Origin: JBBRVW01 sp963784645
Lineage (GTDB): Bacteria > Actinomycetota > Actinomycetes > JACCUZ01
Assembly: GCA_963784645.1 (NCBI GenBank)
Contig: CAWARY010000011.1
Span: 124,001 to 188,000 of the forward strand
Reading direction: 5' to 3'
DNA length: 64,000 nucleotides
Shown here: positions 43,859-51,839 of the stretch, in pieces
How positions within the stretch are numbered: the first letter of the stretch is position 1
Layout of the letters: every line of letters starts with the position of its first letter
Made by a program: the position numbers and the translations under genes
The notes under the pieces: generated by a model
Database searches by the model: none
What the model was told of the DNA's origin: nothing
The model's input: the letters and a program-made list of their open reading frames with translations, nothing else

Positions 43859-44398
43859 ATGGTGGTGCGCGAGCGGCCCGAGGCGGCGTTCCACGAGTTC
43901 GTGGCCGCTCGCTCGGCCAGCCTGTTCCGCACCGCGCTGCTCATGGTGGGCGACCACCAGCTGGCCCAGGACCTGCTGCAGGAGTCCCTGGTCAAGACGT
44001 ACGTCGCGTGGCCCCGGCTGCGCGACGTGGCCAACGTCGAGGCGTACGCCCGCCGCGTCGTGGTGACGACCTCGATCTCCTGGCGCCGGCGCCGGTCGTT
44101 CCACGAGCGTCCGGTCGACCCGTTGCCCGAGCTCGCCGTCGCCGACCTCGCCGACTCCGTCGCCGGGCGGCTCGACCTGTGGCCGCTGGTGCAGGCGCTG
44201 CCTCCCCAGCAACGCGCGGCGGTGGTGCTGCGCTACTGCGAGGACCTCTCCGAGGCGCAGACGGCGGAGCTGATGGGCTGCTCGACCGGCGCGGTGAAGA
44301 AGAACGCCTCGGTCGGGCTGGCCAAGCTGCGGGACCGGATGGGTGGGCGCCTCACGATGCCCGCCTCCACGTCGGACGAGTCGGCGGTGACGTCATGA
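43859..44398 (+). CDS. ECF sigma factor, SigE/SigM-like family
   Basis: A 179-residue ECF sigma factor. Region 2 is FRTALLMVGDHQLAQDLLQESLVKTYVAW; region 4 is LPPQQRAAVVLRYCEDLSEAQTAELMGCSTGAVKKNASVGLAKLRDRM. This is the SigE-family ECF type common in actinobacteria, often encoded with a membrane partner. The next gene overlaps by ATGA and encodes such a protein. GAGGGAG precedes the ATG. Confidence 0.9.
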   Translation: MVVRERPEAAFHEFVAARSASLFRTALLMVGDHQLAQDLLQESLVKTYVAWPRLRDVANVEAYARRVVVTTSISWRRRRSFHERPVDPLPELAVADLADSVAGRLDLWPLVQALPPQQRAAVVLRYCEDLSEAQTAELMGCSTGAVKKNASVGLAKLRDRMGGRLTMPASTSDESAVTS

Positions 44399-45621
44399 CC
44401 ACCTCGCTGCGTGACCTCGGCGAGCGCGCCGGTGCGGTCCCCGCGCCCCAGCTGGACGTGGCCGCCCTGGTGGCCGCGGGCGAGTCGCGCATCCGGCGGC
44501 GCCGGCTCGCCGCGGTGGCTGCGGTCACCGTCGCCGTGGTGGCCGTGCTGTCCGCGGCCGTCCTGCTGGCTCCGGGGTCGCACCAGGCCGCGCCGCCGCC
44601 CGCGGGCGACGACCGGACGCACTCCACGGACGACGGCGACGCCGTGGAGACCCGACCGGCCGCGCGGCTGCTGACGTACTCCGTGGGCACCGTCATCCAC
44701 TGGGGAGACCGAACTATCGACGTCGGACAGGTGGCACGGGGTCGCCAGCCGCGCAGAACCTCGCTGGACTACCTCGACGCGACCGACGACGGCGTCGTGT
44801 TCATCACCGGGCCGCAGCTCCACCACGGCGGGATCGGGTACGGCGCGTCCGCGGTGTGGTTCACCGACGGGTCCACCCCGGTCCGGATCGGCACGACGTC
44901 CGGGAGCGCCGTACGGGGCTTCGGCATCGGCACGTCGGCCTCGGGTTCGACGCTCGCCTGGAAGGAGCCGGGGGACGAGACCAGCGAGACGCTGGCCGAC
45001 CCGTTCGGGCCCGTCGTGGTCTACGACACGGAAAGGATGCGCGAGGTGGCCCGGTTCGGGGGTGCGGACTCCGGGGTCCTCGCGGTCTACGACGACGTCG
45101 TCTACTGGTTGTCGGGTGACGCGCCATGTGCGGTCCGGGGCGACTTCGGGTGTGCCCGCTTCCGCTGGGTGATGCGCTACGAGAAGGCGTCCGGTCTCCA
45201 GGCCCAGGTCGACTGGGCCGGCTACGAGGCCGACCGGCGGAGCCGGCCGGGAGTCCTCACCGGTCCGTACGACGGCGACGCCCGGGTCGAGGGCCTCGTC
45301 GACTACGAGTTCATCGGGTTCTTCCGACGCGGTGCCCGCCTGATCAGCTCGTCGCGCGCGGTGCCGATCCCGCTGACCGTGGCCCTCACCGGCCGGCCCG
45401 TGCGGTTGCACCTGCCCGCGGGCTACCGGCACTCGGACGATCTCACGATCACCCAGTGGCTCGACGCCGACCGGGTCGTCCTCGTCGGCGCCGATCCGAA
45501 TGACGACTTCCTGGGGACGGAGCTCCTCGTCTGCCGCCTCTCGACCGGTGGCTGCCGGCTGGCCGTCCGCCTGCCCGGCGCCAACTGGACCGAGCCCGGC
45601 CCGGCCGGCATCCACGGCTGA
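44395..45621 (+). CDS. Membrane-anchored extracytoplasmic protein coupled to the ECF sigma factor
   Basis: A 408-residue protein. A short cytoplasmic part (about 1-36) with the actinobacterial opening LRDLGERAGAVPAPQLDVAALVA is followed by one transmembrane helix (about 39-60) and an extracellular beta-rich region with repeated V/I-Y/W strands, suggesting a beta-propeller. The cytoplasmic N-terminus is typical of proteins coupled to SigE-type ECF factors. It may serve as anti-sigma or sensor; there is no classical anti-sigma zinc motif. Two cysteines (near residues 242 and 250) could form a disulfide. Confidence 0.7.
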   Translation: MTTSLRDLGERAGAVPAPQLDVAALVAAGESRIRRRRLAAVAAVTVAVVAVLSAAVLLAPGSHQAAPPPAGDDRTHSTDDGDAVETRPAARLLTYSVGTVIHWGDRTIDVGQVARGRQPRRTSLDYLDATDDGVVFITGPQLHHGGIGYGASAVWFTDGSTPVRIGTTSGSAVRGFGIGTSASGSTLAWKEPGDETSETLADPFGPVVVYDTERMREVARFGGADSGVLAVYDDVVYWLSGDAPCAVRGDFGCARFRWVMRYEKASGLQAQVDWAGYEADRRSRPGVLTGPYDGDARVEGLVDYEFIGFFRRGARLISSSRAVPIPLTVALTGRPVRLHLPAGYRHSDDLTITQWLDADRVVLVGADPNDDFLGTELLVCRLSTGGCRLAVRLPGANWTEPGPAGIHG

Positions 45622-45652
45622 CGCTCCGGCCGGTCTGACCGGGGAGGCGTGA

Positions 45653-47095
45653 TCAGTCCAGGGCTGACACCTGGTCGGCGAGCCACTGGCTCGGGGGGAG
45701 CCGGCTGGAGACCTCGGCCAGCCGCCGGGTCCGCGCGGCCCGCTCGTCGGGGTCCATCGACAGGGCACGGTCGAGCGCGTCCGCGGTACCGGAGACGTCG
45801 AACGGGTTGACGAGCAGGGCGTCGTCGCCGAACTCGTCCGCGGCGCCGGCCCCGGTCGAGAGCACCACGACACAGCCGTCGTCGGACAGCAGCGGGCCCT
45901 CTTTGGCGACCAGGTTCATGCCGTCGCGCACCGGGTTGACGAGCAGCACGTCGCCGACCCGGTAGAGGGCGAGCGACCGCGCGTAGTCATCGGTGACGTC
46001 GAGCACGATGGGCCGCCAGTCGTCGGTGCCGAACTCGTCCTCGATCTCGGTCGCCAGCCGCTGGACGTGCGCGGTGTACTCGCGGTACTCCGGCAGGTCG
46101 TGCCGGCTCGGGTACGCCGACGCGAGGTGCGTGACCTTCCCCTGCCACTGCGGGTAGCGCCGCAGGAGGTCGCGGTAGGCGAGCAGGCCGCGGGCGATGT
46201 TCTTGCTCAGCTCGGTGCGGTCGACCCGGACGATCGCCTTGCGGTCGCCCAGCTTGCGGCGCAGCGCGGCCAGCCGCGAGTCGACGTCGTCCTCGTGCCC
46301 GCGCTCGCGGAGCGCCTGGGCGTCGACGCCCAGCGGGTGCAGCCCGAGGCGGGTGGTGCGCCCGTCGTACGTGACGCTGCGCCCGTCGTCCGCGGTGGCG
46401 CCGAGCAGCTCGACGCAGCAGTCGGCGAACGCCCTCGCCCAGCGTGGCGAGTGGAAGCCGGCGTGGTCGGCGCCGAGCACGCCGAGCAGGGTCTCGCGGG
46501 CGACCGAGTCGGGGAGGACCCGGAAGTAGTCGACCGGCGCCCACGGCGTGTGCGAGAAGTGCGCGATCCGCAGGTCCGGGCGCAGCTCGCGCAGCTGCTG
46601 CGGCAGCAGGGTGAGGTGGTAGTCCTGCACCAGCACCTTCGCGCCCTCGGCGGCGTCCTCCGCCAGCGCCTCGGCGAAGGCCCGGTTGTACGTCTCGTAC
46701 GACGCCCACTCGCGTCGGAAGCCGGCGTCGAACGCCGGTGCGGTCGGTATGGCGTAGAGCAGATGGTGCACGAACCAGAGGGTCGAGTTCGCGACAGCGT
46801 TGTACGCCCGTTGGAACGTCGCCGGGTCGATGTCGAGCATCCGCACCGCGGTGCCGCCGGTGTCGTGGCCGTCGCGGTCCAGCCGGCCGCCGGGTGCGTG
46901 ACGCGCCGCAGCGCGGTCGCCGTCGGACAGCGCCGCGCAGACCCACACGACCTCGTCGCTGCTCGTCAGGCTGGACAGCCCGGAGACCAGCCCGCCTCCG
47001 CCGCGGCTCGCCTCGAGCGCGCCGTCGTCGCGCTCGGTGAACTGCAGCGGTCCGCGGTTGGACGCGACGAGCAGGGGCGCGGAACCGGTTGCCAT
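45653..47095 (-). CDS. otsA: Trehalose-6-phosphate synthase OtsA
   Basis: A 480-residue GT20 glycosyltransferase joining UDP- or ADP/GDP-glucose to glucose-6-phosphate. Motifs: SNRGPL at the start, GGGLVSGL, VQDYHLTLLPQ, HFSHTPWAPVDYFRVLP, VDRTELSKNI and NPVRDGMNLVAKE. Chosen ATG at 47095 follows GGGAAGG; 11 residues of upstream frame lack similarity. It converges with the ECF-linked gene. With otsB broken, trehalose-6-phosphate clearance may depend on another phosphatase. Confidence 0.92.
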   Translation of the reverse strand: MATGSAPLLVASNRGPLQFTERDDGALEASRGGGGLVSGLSSLTSSDEVVWVCAALSDGDRAAARHAPGGRLDRDGHDTGGTAVRMLDIDPATFQRAYNAVANSTLWFVHHLLYAIPTAPAFDAGFRREWASYETYNRAFAEALAEDAAEGAKVLVQDYHLTLLPQQLRELRPDLRIAHFSHTPWAPVDYFRVLPDSVARETLLGVLGADHAGFHSPRWARAFADCCVELLGATADDGRSVTYDGRTTRLGLHPLGVDAQALRERGHEDDVDSRLAALRRKLGDRKAIVRVDRTELSKNIARGLLAYRDLLRRYPQWQGKVTHLASAYPSRHDLPEYREYTAHVQRLATEIEDEFGTDDWRPIVLDVTDDYARSLALYRVGDVLLVNPVRDGMNLVAKEGPLLSDDGCVVVLSTGAGAADEFGDDALLVNPFDVSGTADALDRALSMDPDERAARTRRLAEVSSRLPPSQWLADQVSALD

Positions 47096-47159
47096 GGGGC
47101 GCACCTTCCCGCCGCACAGGCCACTCAAGCAACTCGGCTCGGACCGGGCGCTGGTCGCC

Positions 47160-47279
47160 GCTCCTCCTCCGCTCGTTCCTCGCTCCGTCGTCGGCGGTCG
47201 CGCTCTCCCTCGCTCCGCGTCGCGTCGTCCTCACGCCCGCTCCTCCTCCGCTCGTCCCTCGCTCCGTCGTCGGCGGTCG
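47160..47279. repeat. Direct repeat of 41 bp, spaced 79 bp
   Basis: The 41-bp segment at 47160-47200 recurs at 47239-47279 with one mismatch, and the DNA between is a degenerate relative (CTCCCTCGCTCCG). The repeat is purine-rich on the minus strand. The second copy covers the last codons of the leftward gene at 47231, giving it an Arg/Glu-rich tail, so the repeat appears to have extended that gene's end. Confidence 0.85.
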
Positions 47280-47668
47280 GTGTAGCCGCCGTCGGCGAGG
47301 CCGGCGCGGACCTCGAAGACGTTGTACGACGCGGCGTCCCGGCAGCGAAGCCACGACCAGGCGGCGGCCAGCAGGTAGAGCGGCAGCATCACCGGCCCGA
47401 CGCAGCAGGCGTACTGCGAGGCGTGCCGGGCCTCGTGCACCAGCAGCCGTGGCCGACGCGCCAGCGCCTCGTCGTCCAGGCGCAGCAGCACGACGTTGCC
47501 GATCGTGAAGGCCGGTGCCCGCACCCGGATCCGGAAACCCGTCGCGAGCACCAGCCCGTCGGGGCCGCGGCGGAACCGGGACCGGCCGGCGACGCCGACG
47601 AGCAGGCCGAGAGGCGTCGAGAGGTTCACGGTGTTGACCACCTGGCGTACCCGCCACCGCCGCTCCAC
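47231..47668 (-). CDS. DUF4157-like small protein with HEARH motif
   Basis: A 145-residue protein. The central motif LLVHEARHASQYACCVGPVM resembles the HExxH zinc-peptidase motif, except that the second His follows Ala-Arg (H-E-A-R-H), which still fits HExxH. It is followed by LPLYLLAAAWSWL, a possible membrane-associated helix, and NVFEVRAGLADGGYTD. Such short actinobacterial proteins are usually uncharacterised. The C-terminal 14 residues come from the local direct repeat. Start GTG at 47668 is tentative. Confidence 0.65.
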   Translation of the reverse strand: MERRWRVRQVVNTVNLSTPLGLLVGVAGRSRFRRGPDGLVLATGFRIRVRAPAFTIGNVVLLRLDDEALARRPRLLVHEARHASQYACCVGPVMLPLYLLAAAWSWLRCRDAASYNVFEVRAGLADGGYTDRRRRSEGRAEEERA

Positions 47669-47792
47669 CCCGGCAGGTTACGAGCAGGCCCGACCTGGCC
47701 CTGCCAGGACGCGGGCAGATCGCGCATGACTGGTGGGGGAGTGCGGTGTCTCAGGGCGCGGGACCGGCTGTCCGCGGGCTGGGCATCCGGCC

Positions 47793-47798
47793 TACAGT
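47793..47798 (+). promoter_or_regulatory. Candidate -10 for the riboswitch-thrC transcript
   Basis: TACAGT lies about 20 bases ahead of the riboswitch; the -35 (CTGTCC near 47769) is weak. Confidence 0.4.
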
Positions 47799-47814
47799 GG
47801 ACGGCACAACTGAA

Positions 47815-47965
47815 GACCGCTCATCCAGAGGGGCAGAGGGAACGGCCCGACGAAGCCCCGGCAACCGCACCGCAGCGACCCGTCCAGACCAGCTCTGGCG
47901 GCGCACGCGGTCACGGTGCCAACTCCGCCCCGGGACAACGCGTCACCGGGACAGATGAGGAAGGA
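47815..47965 (+). promoter_or_regulatory. SAM-I (S-box) riboswitch upstream of threonine synthase
   Basis: The S-box core is plain: CTCATCCAGAGGGGCAGAGG, then AACGGCCCGACGAAGCCCCG, GCAACC, and downstream GGTGCCAACTCC. The P1 helix pairs CTCATC (47820-47825) with GATGAG (47954-47959). The P1 3' strand ends one or two bases before the ribosome site AAGGA (47961-47965) of the next gene, and no terminator with a U-run follows, so SAM binding probably limits translation. Confidence 0.9.
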
Positions 47966-47971
47966 CCTCCG

Positions 47972-49252
47972 ATGACCCCCGGTGCTCTCGCGCCCGCCCC
48001 CAGCACGTCCACCACCGACCGGCTGCCGGACCTCGGCCCGGCCCGGCACCTGTCCTGTCGCGAGTGCGGCGCCACCACGCCGCTGGGCCCGTTCTACGCC
48101 TGCGGCGAGTGCTTCGGCCCCCTCGAGGTCGCCTACGAGTTCGGCGCGGTCACCCGTGCCTCGATCGAGGCCGGCCCGCAGAACATCTGGCGATACCAGG
48201 ACCTCCTGCCCGTCCCGACCACCGTGCGGGACGTCCCCAACCTCGAGCCCGGCTGCACCCCCCTGGTGCCGGCGCACAACCTGGCGAAGGCGCTGGGGAT
48301 GCGCGCGCTCTGGGTCAAGGACGACAGCGCGAACCCGACCCACTCGTTCAAGGACCGCGTCGTCGCTGTCGCCCTCGCCGCCGCGCGCGAGCTCGGCTTC
48401 ACCGTGCTGGCCTGCCCCTCCACCGGCAACCTGGCCAACGCCACGGCCGCGGCCGCGGCACGGGCCGGCATCCGCTCGGTGGTGCTCATCCCGGCCGACC
48501 TCGAGCAGCAGAAGATCACCGCGACGGCCGTGTACGGCGGCACCCTCGTGGCCGTCGAAGGCACCTACGACGACGTCAACCGGGTCGCCTCCGAGCTGGC
48601 CGGCGAGCACGAGGACTGGGCGTTCGTGAACGTCAACGTCCGGCCGTACTACGCCGAGGGGTCGAAGACGCTCGGCTACGAGGTCGCCGAGGGCCTCGGC
48701 TGGCGGCTGCCGGAGCAGGTCGTGATCCCGGTCGCGTCCGGCTCGCAGCTGACCAAGGTCGACAAGGCGTTCCGCGAGCTGGTGTCGCTCGGGCTGGTCG
48801 ACGAGTCGCCGTACCGGATCTTCGGCGCGCAGGCGACCGGGTGCTCGCCGGTGGCCCAGGCGTTCAAGGCCGGCCAGGACGTCGTCCGGCCGGTGAAGCC
48901 GTCGACCATCGCGAAGTCCCTGGCCATCGGCAACCCGGCGGACGGCCCGTACGTGCTGGACGCCTGCCGGCGGACCGGTGGGCTGGTCGAGGACGTCACC
49001 GACGAGGAGGTCGTCGCCGGCATCCGGCTGTTGGCGCAGACCGAGGGCATCTTCGCCGAGACCGCCGGCGGGGTCACGGTCGCGACGCTGACAAAGCTGC
49101 TCGCGGCGGGCCAGCTCGACCCGGCCGCCGACACCGTCGTGTTCAACACCGGCGAGGGCCTGAAGACCCTCGACGCGGTGTCACCGCACGTCGGACCGGC
49201 CGCCACGATCCCGGCCTCGGCCGACGCGTTCACGGCCGCCGGCCTGGCCTGA
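47972..49252 (+). CDS. thrC: Threonine synthase (PLP-dependent) under SAM riboswitch control
   Basis: A 426-residue fold-type II PLP enzyme. The N-terminus has a zinc-ribbon-like four-cysteine set (Cys29, Cys32, Cys44, Cys47). The PLP Lys127 is in NPTHSFKDRV, and the phosphate loop is CPSTGNLANATAAAA. The family converts O-phosphohomoserine to threonine. The SAM-I riboswitch upstream is unexpected for threonine synthesis and suggests either branch-point control at homoserine phosphate or a methionine-related role. The start ATG at 47972 is fixed by AAGGA and the riboswitch end. Confidence 0.88.
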   Translation: MTPGALAPAPSTSTTDRLPDLGPARHLSCRECGATTPLGPFYACGECFGPLEVAYEFGAVTRASIEAGPQNIWRYQDLLPVPTTVRDVPNLEPGCTPLVPAHNLAKALGMRALWVKDDSANPTHSFKDRVVAVALAAARELGFTVLACPSTGNLANATAAAAARAGIRSVVLIPADLEQQKITATAVYGGTLVAVEGTYDDVNRVASELAGEHEDWAFVNVNVRPYYAEGSKTLGYEVAEGLGWRLPEQVVIPVASGSQLTKVDKAFRELVSLGLVDESPYRIFGAQATGCSPVAQAFKAGQDVVRPVKPSTIAKSLAIGNPADGPYVLDACRRTGGLVEDVTDEEVVAGIRLLAQTEGIFAETAGGVTVATLTKLLAAGQLDPAADTVVFNTGEGLKTLDAVSPHVGPAATIPASADAFTAAGLA

Positions 49253-49398
49253 GACCCGGCGCAGCCCGTGCGGCCCGGACCGCGACCCGGGCCGATGTCG
49301 CGGATTCTGCTGACGGCGGCCCGGCAGCGCCTTTACGCTGCGCCTCGGTCGAGCCTCGAAGAGCAACCGCACACGCGCACGCTGACGCCCCACCCTGC

Positions 49399-49421
49399 CG
49401 GGTCGGGTCGAGCCCGACCCG
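49399..49421 (+). terminator. Hairpin between thrC and the cold-shock gene
   Basis: A perfect 9-bp stem (49399-49407 with 49413-49421), loop TCGAG, lies about 150 bp after thrC and 48 bp before the cold-shock ATG. It may end thrC transcription or be part of the cold-shock leader. Confidence 0.5.
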
Positions 49422-49469
49422 GGTCCGCGTGGTGCGGGCCCGTCGGCCCAGCACAGCAGGAGACGCACG

Positions 49470-49670
49470 ATGGCTCAGGGCGCGGTCAAGTGGTTCAACA
49501 GCGAGAAGGGCTACGGCTTCATCGCGGTCGACGGCGGAGCGGACGTGTTCGTCCACTACAGCGCGATCCAGATGGACGGCTACCGCTCCCTCGAGGAGGG
49601 GCAGCGCGTCGAGTTCGAGATCTCGCAGGGGCAGAAGGGGCCGCAGGCCGACTCGGTCCGCGCGGTCTGA
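49470..49670 (+). CDS. Cold-shock protein (CspA family)
   Basis: A 66-residue cold-shock domain with both RNA-binding motifs, KGYGFI (RNP1, residues 13-18) and VFVHY (RNP2, residues 27-31). It acts as an RNA chaperone. AGGAG lies upstream of the ATG. Followed by a hairpin terminator, so it is a single-gene unit. Confidence 0.95.
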   Translation: MAQGAVKWFNSEKGYGFIAVDGGADVFVHYSAIQMDGYRSLEEGQRVEFEISQGQKGPQADSVRAV

Positions 49671-49683
49671 CCCCGCTCCGTTC

Positions 49684-49717
49684 GACGGCCCGGCTCCCCC
49701 TGGGGCGCCGGGCCGTC
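49684..49717 (+). terminator. Hairpin terminator after the cold-shock gene
   Basis: A perfect 10-bp stem (49684-49693 with 49708-49717), 14 bases after the stop, with a G/C-rich loop that can pair further. Confidence 0.75.
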
Positions 49718-49762
49718 GCGCTCCCGACCCCGTCCGGCAGACGAGTGGGAGTCCCCGGTCCG

Positions 49763-49789
49763 CTTGCACTCGGCATGGTCGAGTGCTAA
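49763..49789 (+). promoter_or_regulatory. CIRCE element 1 (HrcA operator) over the groEL promoter
   Basis: CTTGCACTC, nine bases, GAGTGCTAA: a close match to the CIRCE consensus TTAGCACTC-N9-GAGTGCTAA. TTGCAC (49764-49769) and TAATCA (49787-49792) are 17 bp apart and may be the -35/-10, so HrcA binding would cover the promoter. Confidence 0.85.
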
Positions 49790-49797
49790 TCATTGGA

Positions 49798-49824
49798 TTA
49801 GCACTCTGACATCCTGAGTGACAG
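49798..49824 (+). promoter_or_regulatory. CIRCE element 2, in tandem
   Basis: TTAGCACTC, nine bases, GAGTGACAG: perfect left arm, right arm degenerate after GAGTG. It lies eight bases after element 1; the inner arms of the two form a 26-bp inverted repeat (49781-49806). Confidence 0.75.
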
Positions 49825-49944
49825 AACGAACCGGATCCGGCCAGGTGAGGCCGGCGCCTCCCGGCCACCAGCGCCGCGGCGCCGACCGTCCGTCGCGGGC
49901 ACCCTCGGATCCCCTCCACCCCATACCGGGAGGACCGGAACCAC

Positions 49945-51579
49945 ATGTCAAAGATCATCGCGTTCGACGAGGAGGCCCGGCGCGGCCTCGAGCGTGGCAT
50001 GAACCAGCTCGCCGACGCCGTCAAGGTGACCCTCGGCCCGCGTGGCCGCAACGTCGTCCTGGAGAAGAAGTGGGGCGCCCCCACGATCACCAACGACGGT
50101 GTGTCCATCGCCAAGGAGATCGAGCTCGAGGACCCCTACGAGAAGATCGGTGCCGAGCTCGTCAAGGAGGTCGCCAAGAAGACCGACGACGTCGCCGGTG
50201 ACGGCACGACGACGGCGACCGTCCTGGCGCAGGCGCTGGTCCGCGAGGGCCTGCGCAACGTCGCCGCTGGCGCCAACCCGATGGCGCTCAAGCGTGGCAT
50301 CGAGAAGGCCGTGGAGCGAGTGAGCGAAGAGCTCCTCAACATGGCCAAGCCGGTCGAGACCAAGGAGCAGATCGCGGCCACCGCCTCGATCTCCGCCGCG
50401 GACCCGATGATCGGCGAGATGATCGCCGAGGCCATGGACAAGGTCGGCAAGGAAGGCGTCATCACCGTCGAGGAGAGCAACACCTTCGGCCTCGAGCTCG
50501 AGCTCACCGAGGGCATGCGCTTCGACAAGGGCTACATCTCCGGGTACTTCGTCACCGACCCGGAGCGCATGGAGGCCGTCCTCGAGGACCCCTACGTGCT
50601 GATCGTCAACTCCAAGGTCTCGGCGGTCAAGGACCTCCTCCCGTTGCTGGAGAAGGTCATGCAGGCCGGCAAGCCACTGGTCATCATCGCCGAGGACGTC
50701 GACGGCGAGGCGCTGTCGACCCTGGTCGTGAACAAGATCCGCGGCACCTTCCGCTCGGTCGCCGTCAAGGCCCCGGGTTTCGGCGACCGCCGCAAGGCCA
50801 TGCTGCAGGACATCGCGATCCTGACCGGTGGCCAGGTCGTGTCCGAGGAGGTCGGCCTCAAGCTCGAGAACGCCGGCACCGACCTGCTCGGCCGGGCCCG
50901 CAAGGTCGTCATCACCAAGGACGAGACGACGATCGTCGAGGGTGCTGGTGACGCGGAGCAGATCTCCGGCCGGGTCAACCAGATCCGCGCCGAGATCGAG
51001 AAGTCGGACTCCGACTACGACAAGGAGAAGCTCCAGGAGCGTCTCGCGAAGCTGGCCGGCGGCGTCGCCGTCATCAAGGCCGGCGCAGCCACCGAGGTGG
51101 AGCTCAAGGAGCGCAAGCACCGCATCGAGGACGCGGTGCGCAACGCCAAGGCCGCCGTCGAGGAGGGCATCGTCGCCGGTGGTGGCGTCGCGCTCCTGCA
51201 GGCGTCGACCTCGGCGTTCGACAAGCTCGACCTCGAGGCCGACGAGCTGACCGGTGCCAACATCGTGCGCATCGCGCTCGAGGCGCCGCTCAAGCAGATC
51301 GCGGTCAACGCCGGCCTCGAGGGCGGCGTCGTGGTCGAGAAGGTGCGCAACCTCGAGGTCGGTCACGGCCTCGACGCGGCCACCGGTGAGTACAAGGACA
51401 TGATCAAGGCCGGCATCATCGACCCGGCCAAGGTCACCCGCTCGGCGCTGCAGAACGCGGCGTCCATCGCGGCCCTGTTCCTCACCACCGAGGCCGTCAT
51501 CGCCGACAAGCCGGAGAAGGCTCCGGCCGGCGGCAACATGGGTGGCGGCGACGGCGGCATGGGCGGCATGGACTTCTAG
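49945..51579 (+). CDS. groEL: Chaperonin GroEL (Hsp60), groES-free copy
   Basis: A 544-residue chaperonin with all family hallmarks: TLGPRGRNVVLEKKWGAP, the ATP-site VAGDGTTTATVLAQAL, catalytic Asp in the same segment, and the Gly/Met tail GGMGGMDF. No groES is adjacent, so this fits the second, HrcA-controlled groEL2 of actinobacteria. The upstream gap carries two CIRCE boxes. A strong hairpin follows the stop. Confidence 0.97.
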   Translation: MSKIIAFDEEARRGLERGMNQLADAVKVTLGPRGRNVVLEKKWGAPTITNDGVSIAKEIELEDPYEKIGAELVKEVAKKTDDVAGDGTTTATVLAQALVREGLRNVAAGANPMALKRGIEKAVERVSEELLNMAKPVETKEQIAATASISAADPMIGEMIAEAMDKVGKEGVITVEESNTFGLELELTEGMRFDKGYISGYFVTDPERMEAVLEDPYVLIVNSKVSAVKDLLPLLEKVMQAGKPLVIIAEDVDGEALSTLVVNKIRGTFRSVAVKAPGFGDRRKAMLQDIAILTGGQVVSEEVGLKLENAGTDLLGRARKVVITKDETTIVEGAGDAEQISGRVNQIRAEIEKSDSDYDKEKLQERLAKLAGGVAVIKAGAATEVELKERKHRIEDAVRNAKAAVEEGIVAGGGVALLQASTSAFDKLDLEADELTGANIVRIALEAPLKQIAVNAGLEGGVVVEKVRNLEVGHGLDAATGEYKDMIKAGIIDPAKVTRSALQNAASIAALFLTTEAVIADKPEKAPAGGNMGGGDGGMGGMDF

Positions 51580-51613
51580 TCCCACCGCGCACTGCGCCGC
51601 ACCACAGCACGTC

Positions 51614-51651
51614 CCGACGGGCGGTCCTCCTCACGGAGGGCCGCCCGTCGG
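51614..51651 (+). terminator. Hairpin terminator after groEL
   Basis: A 16-bp stem (51614-51629 with 51636-51651) including one G-U pair, loop CTCACG, 34 bp past the stop. Confidence 0.85.
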
Positions 51652-51738
51652 CGTACTCCGGTGGGACCACGCCGCTGCTGGTCGCCCCTACCGCGGCGTT
51701 CTCGGGTCGGCCGCGGCCTGCAAGCCACTGGTGACCCG

Positions 51739-51764
51739 AGTTGATCACGGATCCGTGATCAACT
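51739..51764. repeat. 26-bp perfect palindrome
   Basis: Arms AGTTGATCACGGA meet their exact complement with no spacer, 75 bp before the aminopeptidase ATG. It may be an operator or a REP-like element; the same TGATCACGG unit recurs at 62882-62941. Confidence 0.85.
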
Positions 51765-51839
51765 GGGGCCGATCGGTGGTAGTTCGGCGACGTTGTACGG
51801 TGGCCGGCGGCCCACCTCGACACCCTTGGGAGACACCAG

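Noticed and set aside
46067..47971. Continuous plus-strand frame reaching from otsA into thrC
   Set aside because: It runs antisense to otsA and through the SAM riboswitch; thrC similarity and a ribosome site begin at 47972.
49781..49806. The inner 26-bp inverted repeat as a separate operator
   Set aside because: It is formed by the facing arms of two CIRCE elements, which explain it fully.
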